Shown in pieces: positions 1 through 9,003 of a stretch of 33,524 nucleotides of DNA (position 1 is its first letter; every line of letters begins with the position of its first letter). Both the position numbers and the translations under genes were made by a program. The notes below the pieces were generated by a model. The model did no database searches. It was not told the origin of the DNA and saw only the letters and a list, made by a program, of their open reading frames with translations. The DNA comes from Haplomitrium mnioides (lineage: Eukaryota; Marchantiophyta; Haplomitriopsida; Calobryales), in assembly GCA_049999725.1 (NCBI GenBank), contig JBNGIS010004187.1, positions 1-33,524 on the forward strand, written 5' to 3'.

Positions 1-199
1 TTGATTGATTTTGCGTAACAAAATTGAATTTTGCTCTATTATGGTTGCTGAAATGGCCAAAAACAATCCCCAAAAACTCATGTACTTTTTGTTTTTCGAA
101 ATTTTCCTTGTTTTTGATGTTTTTTTATATGAAAAATCACAATTTTTCCCAAAAAAAAAAAGTTCCTGTTCTGAGTAGCTTGTTCCTGGTTCAAAGTAG
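1..199. other. AT-rich flank left of element A coding sequence
   Basis: No coding sequence is supported here. The stretch is T- and A-rich, with a run of A at about 151-161. In the frame that becomes element A gag, a TAG stop stands at 197-199 and similarity to gag fades upstream of it. It is either the decayed amino-terminal gag and leader of element A or foreign sequence joined to it. No LTR end, primer-binding site or target duplication is visible. Confidence 0.5.
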
Positions 200-1548
200 C
201 GGCTATTCAAGCGGGACTGCCATGCATTCAAGGCAACCTTCATTGCAGAATTCAGAGGGATCGGGGAGGAGACAGAAGTGCTGATCAAAATAGGTCAGCT
301 AAGAATAAAGAAGAAGAAGTCCATGAGGAAATTCCTCCAATGATTCAAGAAGGTGGCGTGGAAGCAGAACCCGCCAACCACAGACGAGATGCTCACGGCG
401 TGGTTCTTGGCAGCTTTGCCCAGGGGAATTGGGATCAGGGTGAGACAAAGGGATCCACAAACTCTCAAAGAAGTCGTTAATGCAGCCCGATCCCATGTCA
501 AGGTTGCAATTACAAGTTCCCAAAGGAAAGCACGGGCCAAATACGAGTGTAGCGACTCTTCAAACACCTTGGACAGTGGAGAGGAAATAGAGGAGAGTTT
601 CGAATCCTCCTCGAAAAGCGAGAATGAGTTTGGCAGCATCATCTCAGAGGAGGACTGATCATCCCGAAAAAAGAAGAAGAGGAAGGACCTCAAAAAGAAG
701 AAGTAGGCCAAGGAGAAAGAAGTGAATCATTGCAAGGGGGCCAGCAAAGGGAAGTACAGAAAAACTGAACCCGAACCCGAGGCGAGTAGGAAGCTAGAGG
801 AGAGGGATCCGATTGAAGAGCTGAGCATCAAGATGGAGGCGATGAACATCCTCCTGGCTGGGATCAAATCGGAAGACAGGCCCCTACCTACCATGAGAGG
901 AGTTTGGTGTAAGCAACATAGACACTCAACTCAGGAATGTCCGAACGAAAACAATGATGTACACTACGTAAAGGAGGAAGCACCATAGTATGTGAGAGAA
1001 GAGGTGGAGTACATAATGGAATAGGCCCCGTAAACCGTTTATCAGATCAGTGAGGGGCCTCGTACCATGCTAAGAAGGCCAGCGGGAGGAAGTGGAGGGC
1101 CAGAGAATCAATGGGCTGCCAATCGGCCAACCCGGACAACGATTATGGTATGTTGGAATTGTGGCCAGCCCGGCCACATTTCCTCTAACTGTCCAGAGCC
1201 GCGGAAAAGCAGTTATAGCCAACCGCCTGCCTTGTGCTTCCAGTACAAGAAGGAGGAGCATGTGGCAGTCAATTGCCCACTTACCCAAAGGCCCGATGCA
1301 CCCCCTCGACAAGGCGTAAATCCTCCTCCTCCCGCAATTGTCAATCTCATCACTTTGGAAACGGAGTAGGAAGCAGAATTGCTAGGATGGGAGACACCTA
1401 CTTCCGAAGATTGTTTCTAAGTGGTGACTAGAGCCGGGGCAAAAGCCAAAAAGAAGAGCCAAAAGAAGATTGAGCAAAAAGCTAAAAAGGGGGCAGCTCA
1501 AGCAACCTCGTCACTGAGTGATTCGGATTATCAGAGGGATAATCCAAA
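200..1548 (+). pseudogene. Element A gag (decayed Ty3/gypsy capsid and nucleocapsid)
   Basis: This is the structural polyprotein of element A, which would package the element RNA. From about 200, one frame reads as a gag capsid domain: an F-x-A-E-F block near 238-252, a Lys-rich stretch near 297-325, then the block RDPQTLKEVVNAARSH near 450-495. Next come an acidic and Lys-rich linker (550-720), a Cys/His cluster WCKQHRHSTQEC (905-945) and a CCHC zinc knuckle, CWNCGQPGHISSNC, at 1151-1192. A second knuckle at 1235-1276 has lost its second Cys (CFQY). Many in-frame stops interrupt the frame, for example TGA 341-343, TGA 656-658, a TAG just after 984 and a stop after 1366. The amino end is missing or unrecognisable. 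The zinc knuckle makes the gag call firm; the exact ends are not. Confidence 0.85.
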
Positions 1549-2360
1549 GTGATTCTATCCAAAGCAACAGAACCACAAGAGGAGGCAATTGGAGGCTCTA
1601 GAAGCCTTGGAGAAGGAACATGCAATAGAGGAAACCCTCAAAGAGCTCTGCAAACAACAGGGAGGGATCCAAGAGGCAAGGGCGAAGGTCACAGCTTCCG
1701 AAGAGGGAGCCAAACCCAACCCATACAACATTCAAGCAGATGTAAGGGATTGTCCTGTTATGGCCATAGTGGGCCAACTCATCAAGGACAGTCCGTTGTA
1801 TCAAAGGCAGCTCCACGAATTGTTAATAGGAGCCAAGAGGAGGAGAAAGCAACCCAGAGTAGGAGCTCCAGCGGATGTGCAGGTGGTGTGTGAGGACAAG
1901 GGGGCCCTAGAGATCGACATACAGATCGCGGGGTGCACATTGTCATTGGTGCCCGTAGATGGAGGGGGAGGAGTCAACACAATGGTAGAAGAGATAGCTC
2001 ACAAGTTGGGATTCACGGAATTCCAACATATAGCCAGAATTATGAGGCTAGTGGATGGATCACGGGTGAAGCCATTGGGATCCCTCCTCCAAGTACCTAC
2101 TTTCATCAGAGGAAAGAAGTTCAAGCTGAACTATCTGGTCATGAGACCTGCTTGAACACCTCCATACCCGGTGTTAATCGGAAGACCTTGGCTATATGGG
2201 GCCTGAGTCATGCACAATTGGGGGAATTCCACATTGGTGTTTGGCCCCGAAAAAATGATAGTACACTACGGCCTTGTTCCTCACTTGGGGGAAACACAAT
2301 CCAAGGAGGAATATGACAGTGAGTGGTTTGAGGAGGAGGAAGAGTCGGAATACCACTACG
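1549..2360 (+). pseudogene. Element A aspartic protease (retropepsin-like)
   Basis: This is the retrotransposon protease that would cut the Gag-Pol polyprotein. A 188-residue open stretch (1589-2155) leads into the active-site block PVDGGGGVNTM, with the catalytic Asp codon at 1958-1960. Plant Ty3 proteases commonly carry D-(G/T)-G-S here; this copy reads D-G-G-G, so the Ser/Thr position is altered. Downstream, a TGA at 2153-2155 interrupts the frame before the conserved block PVLIGRPWL (about 2167-2193), and another TGA follows near 2203. The domain ends in an acidic tail near 2310-2360. It sits between gag and RT, as expected of gag-pro-pol order. It is a dead copy. Confidence 0.82.
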
Positions 2361-2745
2361 AGTGAAGTGACAAAGGAGGATCTGTCAGAAGAGGGTGTGG
2401 TGTCCATGAATCAAATCGAATTATCCAAGTACACCAAAACAAAGCATGAGCAAAGGAAATCTTTGGAAGATTGGGCCAGAGATGAGAACATCAGGACTGG
2501 AAGGGAGGAGAGGTCTGAATTGTCTCATCGAATGCAGAAGACAGACACAAGAAGGGGCAAAGAAGCTCCTCGGGAGGAGGGGGGAGTGCGATTGGCAACT
2601 CTGATGCCAGAGGAAGACACACATGGGAGAAATGAAATGGGGGTGATGCAGGAAGCCCAACTTAAGCAATTGGTGGTCCGAGAATGACACACATTCCACA
2701 TAGGCTCCTAATTGCCCAAAGAATCAGAGCCGCGGCCTCACCAAT
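2361..2745 (+). pseudogene. Element A protease-RT linker, charged
   Basis: This frame continues from the protease toward RT. It encodes a very charged, Glu- and Arg-rich peptide with no recognisable fold, open from 2274 to 2687 in one frame. Such low-complexity linkers are common between protease and RT in plant Ty3 elements. It is probably part of the decayed polyprotein and not a separate gene. I see no catalytic motif in it. Confidence 0.5.
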
Positions 2746-3771
2746 CTCATGAATAATTTCAGTGATGCCTTTGCTTGGAGTCATGTAGATTTAAAAGAGT
2801 TCTGAGGGAATTGGGGGAGCACCAGATTGACTTGGATCTGACAACAATCCTGGTGAGACAACGACAATATAGAATGAACCCCCAATTCTTCCTGATGGTG
2901 AAGGAAGAAATTGACAAATTGCTGGAGGCCGACTTCATCTACCCAGTGCTGAACAGCGAATGGGTGTCCCCTTTGGTGCCCAAGAAGGTCGGACAAGATG
3001 GTGAGAAGAAAATCCGAGTATGTTAGGATTTTCGGAAGCTTAATAAGGCCATGAAGAAGGACCACTATCCATTGCCTTTCACGGATGGGGTGCTGGATTT
3101 GGTGGCGGGGCAAGAAGTGTATAGCTTCCTCGACAGGTACTCTAGGTACAATCAAATTTGGATCCGAGAAGAGGATCAACTCAAAACAACATTCACCACG
3201 GAATGGGGGGGTGTTTGCCTTAAGAAGAATGCCCTTCGAATTGTGCAATGCACCAGGTACGTTTCAACGGATGATGATTAACATCTTCCACGACTATCTC
3301 AGGAAATTCTTGGAAATGTTAATCGATGACTTCGTGGTATATGGCAAGCTGGAGAATCACGAGCGGAATGTGAGGCTCACCCTCCAACGGTGTAGAAAGA
3401 CGTGGTTGAGACTACACCCAGGCAAATGTTTCTTCGGGGTAAAGGAGGGGATACTCATCGGACACCGGATTTTTAGCATAGGCATAGAAGTGGATCAGGA
3501 CAAGATCGCCAATTGGATGAATGTCGCATTTCCCACCAGCCTAAAGGAGGTGCATGGATTCATGGGGTGCGTAAGATGTTATCGAAGATTCATCAACCCA
3601 TTTGTCTCAATAGATCTGCCCCTCACCCAAATGACCAAGTGGGGTAGCACATTTGAGGCCACCTCTGAAAGACTAGCAAGCTTCACCGAGCTAAAGAAGA
3701 GACTAGCAAGCGCCCCTATTTTAGTGCCTCGCAGTTGGGAGAGGGACTTTCATGTGATGATCGATGTGTCA
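2746..3771 (+). pseudogene. Element A reverse transcriptase and first piece of RNase H
   Basis: This is the Ty3/gypsy RT that would copy the element RNA. Motifs appear in order: DAFAWSHVDL (about 2761-2790); QYRMNPQFFLMVKEEIDKLL with SEWVSPLVPKK (2865-2990); DFRKLN (about 3027-3044); HYPLPFTD (3063-3086); the SFLDRYSRYNQI block (3125-3160); the PFELCNAPGTFQRM block; and the catalytic LIDD at 3319-3330, usually F/Y-x-DD. The thumb/connection block with CYRRFIN is near 3575-3600. TAG 3024-3026 breaks the frame, and a frameshift falls in the G run near 3206-3212. RNase H starts with RDFHVMIDVS (3742-3771), holding the first catalytic Asp. It is then cut exactly at 3771 by the LTR of element B and resumes at 8862. 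Confidence 0.93.
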
Positions 3772-4882
3772 TGTGAAGGCATGAGGTGGATATCTGGATT
3801 TTTCTATGCATTGGAATTGATGGTACAATGTTTGTGGTGTTGGGATGAATGATAGGGAAGATTAAGATGTCATTAGAGGAAATATGAGTTTTTTTGGTTT
3901 TCAAGCAAAATCTGTACAGAGTAAACAGTGTTCTTATTAAGTAAGCATTAGAGCCAAGATTTTATAAGCATATAATTTATATCAAACGTCAATAGTGACA
4001 ATTTACAAAAGTGAAAAATCTGTTGTAAACCGAAAGTTATAGCTGATCAAAGGTAAAATAGAACTCTGCATAAACGTCAAAACAGAGAGTATTTTAATAA
4101 GAGAAAATGAAAATATTATTATACAAGTAGAAATCTTATTTTATAAGCTTTCCAACAAGGTATAGTATAGGCAATTTTGATCAGTATCAGGGATTTTAGA
4201 GAGATTCCTCTAGAAGAACTAAAAAGTAGAAAAGTCAAGAAAAGCTACTTTAATCTTTGACTTGCTCTTTGAGGGAATCTCAAAAGCTCCAAATGAGAAG
4301 CTTCTTCTTGAAAAAGTAAGAAAAAGTTAAAGTTAATTTAGAACTACTTTTGAGAAAAGCTCCAAATGAGAAGCTTCTTGAGAAAAGGCAAAGATACTTT
4401 AGTAGATACTTTAGAATTTAAAATTGAAAGGCTATCTTTTACCTAGGGTTAAAGAATCTCTAGGTTTTACTAGTAGTAATTTGCTAGACTAGTATATAAG
4501 GAGGGAGCAGAGAGAGCAAATGGGACTTGGAGTGGCTTGAGCTTAGACTTTCATTTTCACACTTGGGCAGTTCATTCTTAGAGAGACCATTGGAGGAGCT
4601 CTTGGAGGAGTTGCTAAGAAGACTCATTGGAGCTCAAGCACTTGAGGAAGGGTTTCCAATAGAGTGAGAAGTTGTGGAGAGTGAGAAAGGGTGAGAGATT
4701 TATGGAGTAATGAGTTTGATATTGGGCAAGAGATTTTGTATTGAGTATTTCTTTTATGTACATTCTATAGGAATTTTTGAGATTTGATGTGTGCAATCTT
4801 ACTTCTATTCCCCTCTCATCTTTAATGTGCACTCAACATCAAAGTCACATGAGGAGAAACCGGCGAAGCAAGTAGCTACACA
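3772..4882 (+). repeat. Element B 5' LTR
   Basis: Length is 1111 bp. It begins TGTGAAGGCATGAGG and ends AGTAGCTACACA, and matches 7653-8861. Compared with the 3' copy it lacks about 85-90 bp near 4280 (the copy at about 8165-8232 has it) plus shorter blocks near 4595 and 4695. The D-family LTRs retain the 85-bp block, so this copy lost it. Inside are two direct copies of a 25-base motif centred on the palindrome GAAGCTTC (4282-4306 and 4355-4379). Confidence 0.95.
4493..4500 (+). promoter_or_regulatory. TATA box of element B 5' LTR
   Basis: TATATAAG stands in an AT-rich U3 and is followed by a purine-rich stretch. Transcription would be expected to start roughly 25-35 bases downstream, which would mark the U3/R boundary. 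The same octamer is kept in the 3' LTR (8446-8453) and, on the minus strand, in all three D-family LTRs. Confidence 0.7.
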
Positions 4883-4886
4883 TTTT

Positions 4887-4906
4887 TGGTTCCGTTGCCG
4901 GGACCC
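4887..4906 (+). other. Primer-binding site of element B (tRNA-Asp type)
   Basis: TGGTTCCGTTGCCGGGACCC lies four T residues downstream of the 5' LTR end. Plant Athila/Tat elements use a site beginning TGGCGCCGTTGCCGGGGA that is complementary to the 3' end of tRNA-Asp. This copy keeps most of that core but differs at two bases after TGG and at the far end. The assignment is by recall of the family site, not by a search. Confidence 0.8.
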
Positions 4907-4951
4907 CATCCATGAGAGAGAAGGAAGGTGGTGAATGAGTTTGAGTTTTGA

Positions 4952-5221
4952 ATGTCAAGTGAAGACGCGACAAGAAAGTGGCTATGGATCTCTGAAATCG
5001 TACAAAGAATCGACAATTTACCACCACCACGCAACAATAGTGAGTTGAAACGATTCATCAACTTGGTGAGCTACTACTTGTTTTTGATAAACGACTTTGC
5101 CTCTTTAGCCACACCATTGTATCAACATTTGTACTCTTCAACGGAGTGGGTATGGACATTGGAGCATGAACGATCCTTCTATCGCATCAAGGAGAGAATT
5201 CTCAACGGCCTCAACGAATGA
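4952..5221 (+). CDS. RT thumb/connection-like ORF in the element B leader
   Basis: An 89-residue open frame lies between the primer-binding site and gag. Residues about 27-82 resemble the end of Ty3 RT where it joins RNase H: a P-P-P-R-N-N-x-E-L-K-R-F-I-N-L block, YYLFLINDFASLATPLYQ, then EWVWTLEHERSF and IKERI. No catalytic DD or RNase H residues are present, so it is a fragment and not an enzyme. It is not a simple slice of the A or D RT in this window; the W-V-W spacing may point to a third Ty3 lineage. The same fragment sits in the D-family LTRs on the minus strand. Whether it is translated, or is only leader RNA sequence, cannot be told. Confidence 0.6.
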   Translation: MSSEDATRKWLWISEIVQRIDNLPPPRNNSELKRFINLVSYYLFLINDFASLATPLYQHLYSSTEWVWTLEHERSFYRIKERILNGLNE

Positions 5222-5465
5222 TTGAAGAATGACCATCGTCGTACGTGTCTTTATTGTAGCCAAGATCCATATGCGCCAACGATTGGTTGAGCAATTTAGG
5301 GTGGAACGAATGGAGCAAATTTTGGTGGATTCCAATCCATTTGTTTTCCCTATTCTAATTCAAGCAATTTGCAAAGTACATATTTTTGTGTTGTGGTAGT
5401 TGTGATATTGTGCTAGGTATGGTACAAAGACGAACTGGAGTGAAGGAGCACGCTACCATTTAAAA
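5222..5465 (+). other. Element B untranslated leader before gag
   Basis: No coding function is seen. The stretch follows the RT-like fragment and runs up to the gag start at 5466. It is conserved in inverse orientation in the D-family LTRs (about 14160-14400 and equivalents), so it belongs to the B-derived cassette described for those LTRs. Confidence 0.55.
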
Positions 5466-6590
5466 ATGAGAAAGATTCTGGTCTTTTATGGAAATGAAGA
5501 TGAGAACGTGGAGGACTATTTGCGAGATTTCAAACGTGCGTGCATTGGGAATGGAGAGAAACGACCCGACGATTGGCTAGCATTATTACCCGAATTCTTG
5601 GAACGAGAAGCTCTACGATGGTACAGAGAACAAAAAGGCGAAACCATCGAATCATGAACAAGTTTAACAAAAGCATTAATAGAAGAATTTCTCCCCACGG
5701 AGAACTATGAAAAGCTGCTTCAAGAGGTAACGCACTTGAAACAATGAGAGAGTGAAAAAGTTCGAAAATATGCTAGGAGGTTAGACTACTTAGAAACACA
5801 ATTTCGAAATGTGTTGAGGAAGAGTGGTGAAGACGTGCAATCTTTAATGGTGGGGATTACAACCATGTTGGGGAAGCACTTCATTTCATGATTGAAAACC
5901 AAAATTCGAGCAAAGGTTAAATATGAGAGGCCAACTACGCGAGTAAAGTCATTGCGTATCGTATTGAGGATGGAGGAGAGTTTAGAGGATGAGCGAGAGG
6001 AGAAGGTCGTTGTGGTACCAGTGCCACAAGTGAGTGCAGCACAAATAGTAGCGATAGTGGCTCCTCCACCACAAGTTCCAAATCCAGCCATGAATGATGT
6101 GCTAACTTTGACTGAACGGTTGGAACGGTTGAGTTTGAATCTTGTGCAGGCTTTGGAGAGAAGGCCTGAAAATCGGCCTCGACCAAATGGAGGAGGGCCA
6201 ATGCGACAAGGTAATTTTGAAAACATAACATGTTTTGGATGTGGAGGGGCACATTTCATCATAAATTGCCCAAATCGAGTGAATAGTGCATATGGAGTTG
6301 GTGGACGTGAAGGTGTGGTTCAAGCTCAAGAGAGGGTCATTGCCTCTATGGACGTTGAAAAAGTTCCCCACAATGAGTTCGGAGGGAGTTTCGCAGAACA
6401 AGCACAAGAGACGATCATCATCTTGATTGAAGTTGAAAAGGTTCCCCACGAGGAGGTGGGAGGGAGTTCAACCGATCAAGCTCAAGTGAAGGTCACTGCC
6501 TCAATTGACGTTGAAAGGGTTCCCCACGGCGAGGTGGGAGGGAGTTCAACAAATCAAAGAGTGGACTTGTTGGCACATGAGAGGAAATGA
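5466..6590 (+). pseudogene. Element B gag with CCHC knuckle and three 26-residue repeats
   Basis: This is a Ty3-type gag. The ATG at 5466 starts MRKILVFYGNEDE, typical of a gag capsid start, followed by YLRDFKRA and EREALRWYREQ. The capsid continues in the same frame through TGA stops at 5655-5657, 5745-5747 and 5889-5891, with EKVRKYARRLDYLE between them. A zinc knuckle, CFGCGGAHFIINC, is at 6231-6269. After it come three tandem 26-residue repeats (6321-6398, 6399-6476, 6477-6554), each with VE(K/R)VPH and GGS. The frame reaches a TGA at 6588-6590 and continues into protease. There are no frameshifts. It would form the particle for the element RNA if intact. It is decayed but clearly recognisable. 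Confidence 0.88.
6321..6554 (+). repeat. Three tandem 78-bp units in element B gag
   Basis: Units at 6321-6398, 6399-6476 and 6477-6554 each begin CAAGC(T/A)CAAG and encode 26 residues with the shared core VE(K/R)VPH followed by GGS. Unit length is a multiple of three, so the frame is kept. They lie just after the zinc knuckle. They probably arose by slippage or unequal exchange within gag. No function is known to me. Confidence 0.85.
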
Positions 6591-6596
6591 GCTCGG

Positions 6597-7463
6597 GTGG
6601 TTGAGGAGACAATGGGATCTGAACTTGCACCAAGTCAAGAGAAGCATCATGATGTGGACATGACAAAGAAATTGAGAAAACCAAGGAGGAGATTAGGGAT
6701 AGAAGATTTCTCCATATCGAAACACCAAAAGAAATACAACGTGGTGGATGATATTGGAAGCTTGCAAGCCAACATCACGGTGGGACAATTGGTAGCATTG
6801 AATTCTACCTTACGAAGGGAGCTACGTGGAGGATTAAGCACCAAACGAAAACCAAGGAAGAAGAAGGTATCAACAAACAATTGCTACGTGAATGCAGTGG
6901 ACACGGAGGTATGTGAACGAGCTCCAAAAATTGACGTTATGTGCAAGGGGTATGTAGTTGCAAATGTGTTGCTAGATGGCAGGTCGGCAGTAAATACAAT
7001 GTCTGAGAACTTGATGAAGAAGATGGGAATGAAGCTCACAAGACCATCAGGGTTTACGGTCGGCATGGTGAACAAGTCATGAGTACGGCCGCTTGGGGTA
7101 ATTGAAAAGGTACCAATTTCAGTAATGGGTATTACGATTTCATTGGATTTTCAAGTTCTTAAAGAAGCTCGTTATGATATGTTTCTTGGAAGGCCGTGGT
7201 TGAGAGGTGTGAGAATCACTGACAATTGGCACAAGAAATACATTACAATTGGGCCTAAAGGACATAAAGTGCGAATACCGATGGATGATGGTGGTGAGGA
7301 AACAAGTAGCTCGGGGAAGGAAACCATAGAGGATCTCTCAACATATGATGAGTACGAGAGTGAAATTTCAGAAGTTGATATGGATATGGAGGACCTATCT
7401 GATGAAGAACTAGACCTACCAAGGATACATGGAAAAGCATCTCGAGTATTTGATGGTGGATAA
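6597..7463 (+). pseudogene. Element B aspartic protease with acidic tail
   Basis: This continues the gag frame after the TGA at 6588-6590. The active-site region reads VLLDGRSAVNTMSENLMKK (about 6967-7020); the usual D-G/T-G-S core is D-G-R-S here, so a Gly has become Arg. A TGA at 7080-7082 follows, then VRPLGVIEKVPISV and MFLGRPWLRGVRITDNW (about 7170-7220), the usual retropepsin block. The carboxyl end is very acidic (about 7330-7420) and the frame ends at a TAA, 7461-7463. No RT follows. The acidic tail also appears at the start of D-family LTRs. The gag-protease frame has one phase throughout, 5466-7463. Confidence 0.85.
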
Positions 7464-7638
7464 TGATGAAGCGCTACAAGAAGGATCATAAAAAAAATAT
7501 ATCGAAGAGGTATTTTTCTGTAAAAAGTTATATTCTTGGGGTATTTTAAAATTTTTTATGAAGGTCTTATGATAGTATGAAAGACCACCGTTTTATGCAC
7601 GTAAGGAGGACGTCACTCCGAGGGCGGAGTGAAAACTT
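7464..7638 (+). other. Element B 3' untranslated region
   Basis: No coding function is seen. This short stretch between the protease stop and the polypurine tract shows directly that RT, RNase H and integrase are absent from element B, and it leaves no room for a hidden remnant. Confidence 0.7.
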
Positions 7639-7652
7639 AGGAGGGGATAAAA
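7639..7652 (+). other. Polypurine tract of element B
   Basis: AGGAGGGGATAAAA directly abuts the TG of the 3' LTR. This is the expected plus-strand primer position and confirms the element orientation and the LTR start at 7653. Confidence 0.9.
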
Positions 7653-8861
7653 TGTGAAGGCATGAGGTGGATATATGAATCTTTCTATGCATTGGAATTG
7701 ATGGTACAATGTTTGTGGTAATGGGATGAAGGATATGGAAGATTAAGATGTCATTAGAGGAAATATGAGTTTTTCAGTTTTCAAGCAAAATCTGTATAGA
7801 GTAAACAGTGTTCTTATTAGGTAAGCATTAGAGCCAATATTTTATAAGCATATAATTAATATTAAATGTCAGTAGTGACAATTTACAGAAGTGAAAAATC
7901 TGTTGTAACCCGGAAGTTATAACCGATCAAAGGTAAAATAGAACTATGCAGAAACGTCAAAATAGAGAGTACTTTAATAAGAGAAAATGCACATATTATT
8001 ATATAAGTAGAAATCTTATTTTATAAGCTTTCCAACAAGGTATAGTATAGGAATTTTGATGAGTATCAAGGATTTTAGAGAGATTCTTCTAGAAGAACTA
8101 AAAAATAGAAAAGTCAAGAAAAGCTATTTTAATCTTTGACTTGCTCTTTGAGGAAATCTCGAAATATGAAAGTAGCTTTTGTAGTTAGATACAAATAAAA
8201 GGGAATAGATGATTAGGTCAGATGTTTGGTCAAGGAAAGCTCCAAATGAGAAGCTTCTTCTTGAAAAAGTAGGAAAAAGTTAAAGTTACTTTGGAACTAC
8301 TTTTGAGAAAAGCTCCAAATGAGAAGCTTCTTGAGAAAAGACAAAGATACTTTAGTAGATACTTTAGAATTTAAAATTGAAAGGCTATCCTTTACCTATG
8401 GTTAAAGAATCTCTAGGTTTTACTAGTAGTAATTTGCTAGACTAGTATATAAGGAGGGAGCAGAGAGAGCAAAGGGGATTTGGAGTGGCTTGAGCTTAGA
8501 CTTTCATTTTCACACTTGGGGAGTTCATTCTTAGAGAGACCATTGGAGAAGCGCTTGGAGGAGCTCTTGGAGAAGTTGCTAAGAAGACTCATTGGAAGTC
8601 AAGCACTTGAGGGGTTTCCAATAGAGTGAGAAGTTGTGGAGAGTGAGAAAGGGTGAGAGCACGAGAGTGGTGAGAGATTTATGGAGTAAAGAGTTTGATA
8701 TTGGGCAAGAGATTTTGTATTGAGTATTTCTTTTATGTACATTCTATAGGAATTGTTTGGATTTGATGTGTGCAACCTTACTTCTATTCCCCTTTCATCT
8801 TAAATATGCACTCAATATCAAAGTCACATGAGGAGAAACCGGCGAAGCAAGTAGCTTCACA
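7653..8861 (+). repeat. Element B 3' LTR
   Basis: Length is 1209 bp. It begins TGTGAAGGCATGAGG and ends GTAGCTTCACA. It is longer than the 5' copy because it keeps the block at about 8165-8232. TATA box TATATAAG is at 8446-8453. The two GAAGCTTC-centred direct repeats recur near 8235 and 8310. Element A RNase H resumes at the next base. Confidence 0.95.
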
Positions 8862-9003
8862 GTCTGAATTCTGCATCAGAGCGGTGCTAAGCCACGTGGT
8901 TGAGAAGGGGCAGGATCATCCAATTTATTTTGCCAGTAGGCTGTTGGTCCCTGCACAGAGGAATTACTTTGCTACAGATCGGGAAGCCTTGGGAATTATC
9001 TAT
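8862..9003 (+). pseudogene. Element A RNase H, second piece
   Basis: The frame continues from 3771 after element B is removed. It reads EFCIRAVLSHV, HPIYFASRLLVPAQRNY and ATDREALGIIY, matching the Ty3 RNase H region that carries the catalytic Glu (the E of DREALG, near 8980). It ends in tctat, the left copy of the target duplication made by element C, and the domain resumes at 12848. Confidence 0.92.
8999..9003 (+). repeat. Left target-site duplication of element C (tctat)
   Basis: Identical to 12848-12852. A 5-bp duplication is the usual Ty3/gypsy length. Removing element C and one copy restores the RNase H codons across the site. Confidence 0.9.

Larger units (their letters stand above)
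3772..8861 (+). mobile_element. Element B: non-autonomous LTR retrotransposon with gag and protease only
   Basis: This is a complete two-LTR element inserted in the RNase H of element A. Order: 5' LTR 3772-4882, primer-binding site 4887-4906, leader with an RT-like fragment 4952-5221, gag 5466-6590, protease 6597-7463, polypurine tract 7639-7652, 3' LTR 7653-8861. The LTR ends form a short inverted repeat (TGTGAAG and CTTCACA in the 3' LTR). No RT, RNase H or integrase reading frame lies between protease and polypurine tract, so mobility would have depended on enzymes from another element. Flanks are gtca on the left (3768-3771) and gtct on the right (8862-8865), probably a 4-bp target duplication with one change. 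Joining A across it restores the RNase H frame. The two LTRs differ at about 12 of the first 215 bases by eye, so the insertion is old. Confidence 0.93.

Noticed and set aside
295-711. 138-residue minus-strand ORF rich in Phe and Ser
   Set aside because: It is antisense to the Lys- and Glu-rich gag of element A; its hydrophobic look comes from the complement of AAG/GAA codons.
5466-7463. TGA read as a sense codon (recoding) in element B
   Set aside because: Element A has TAG, TAA and TGA within its frames, and decay at CGA codons explains B more simply; nothing else suggests a variant code.
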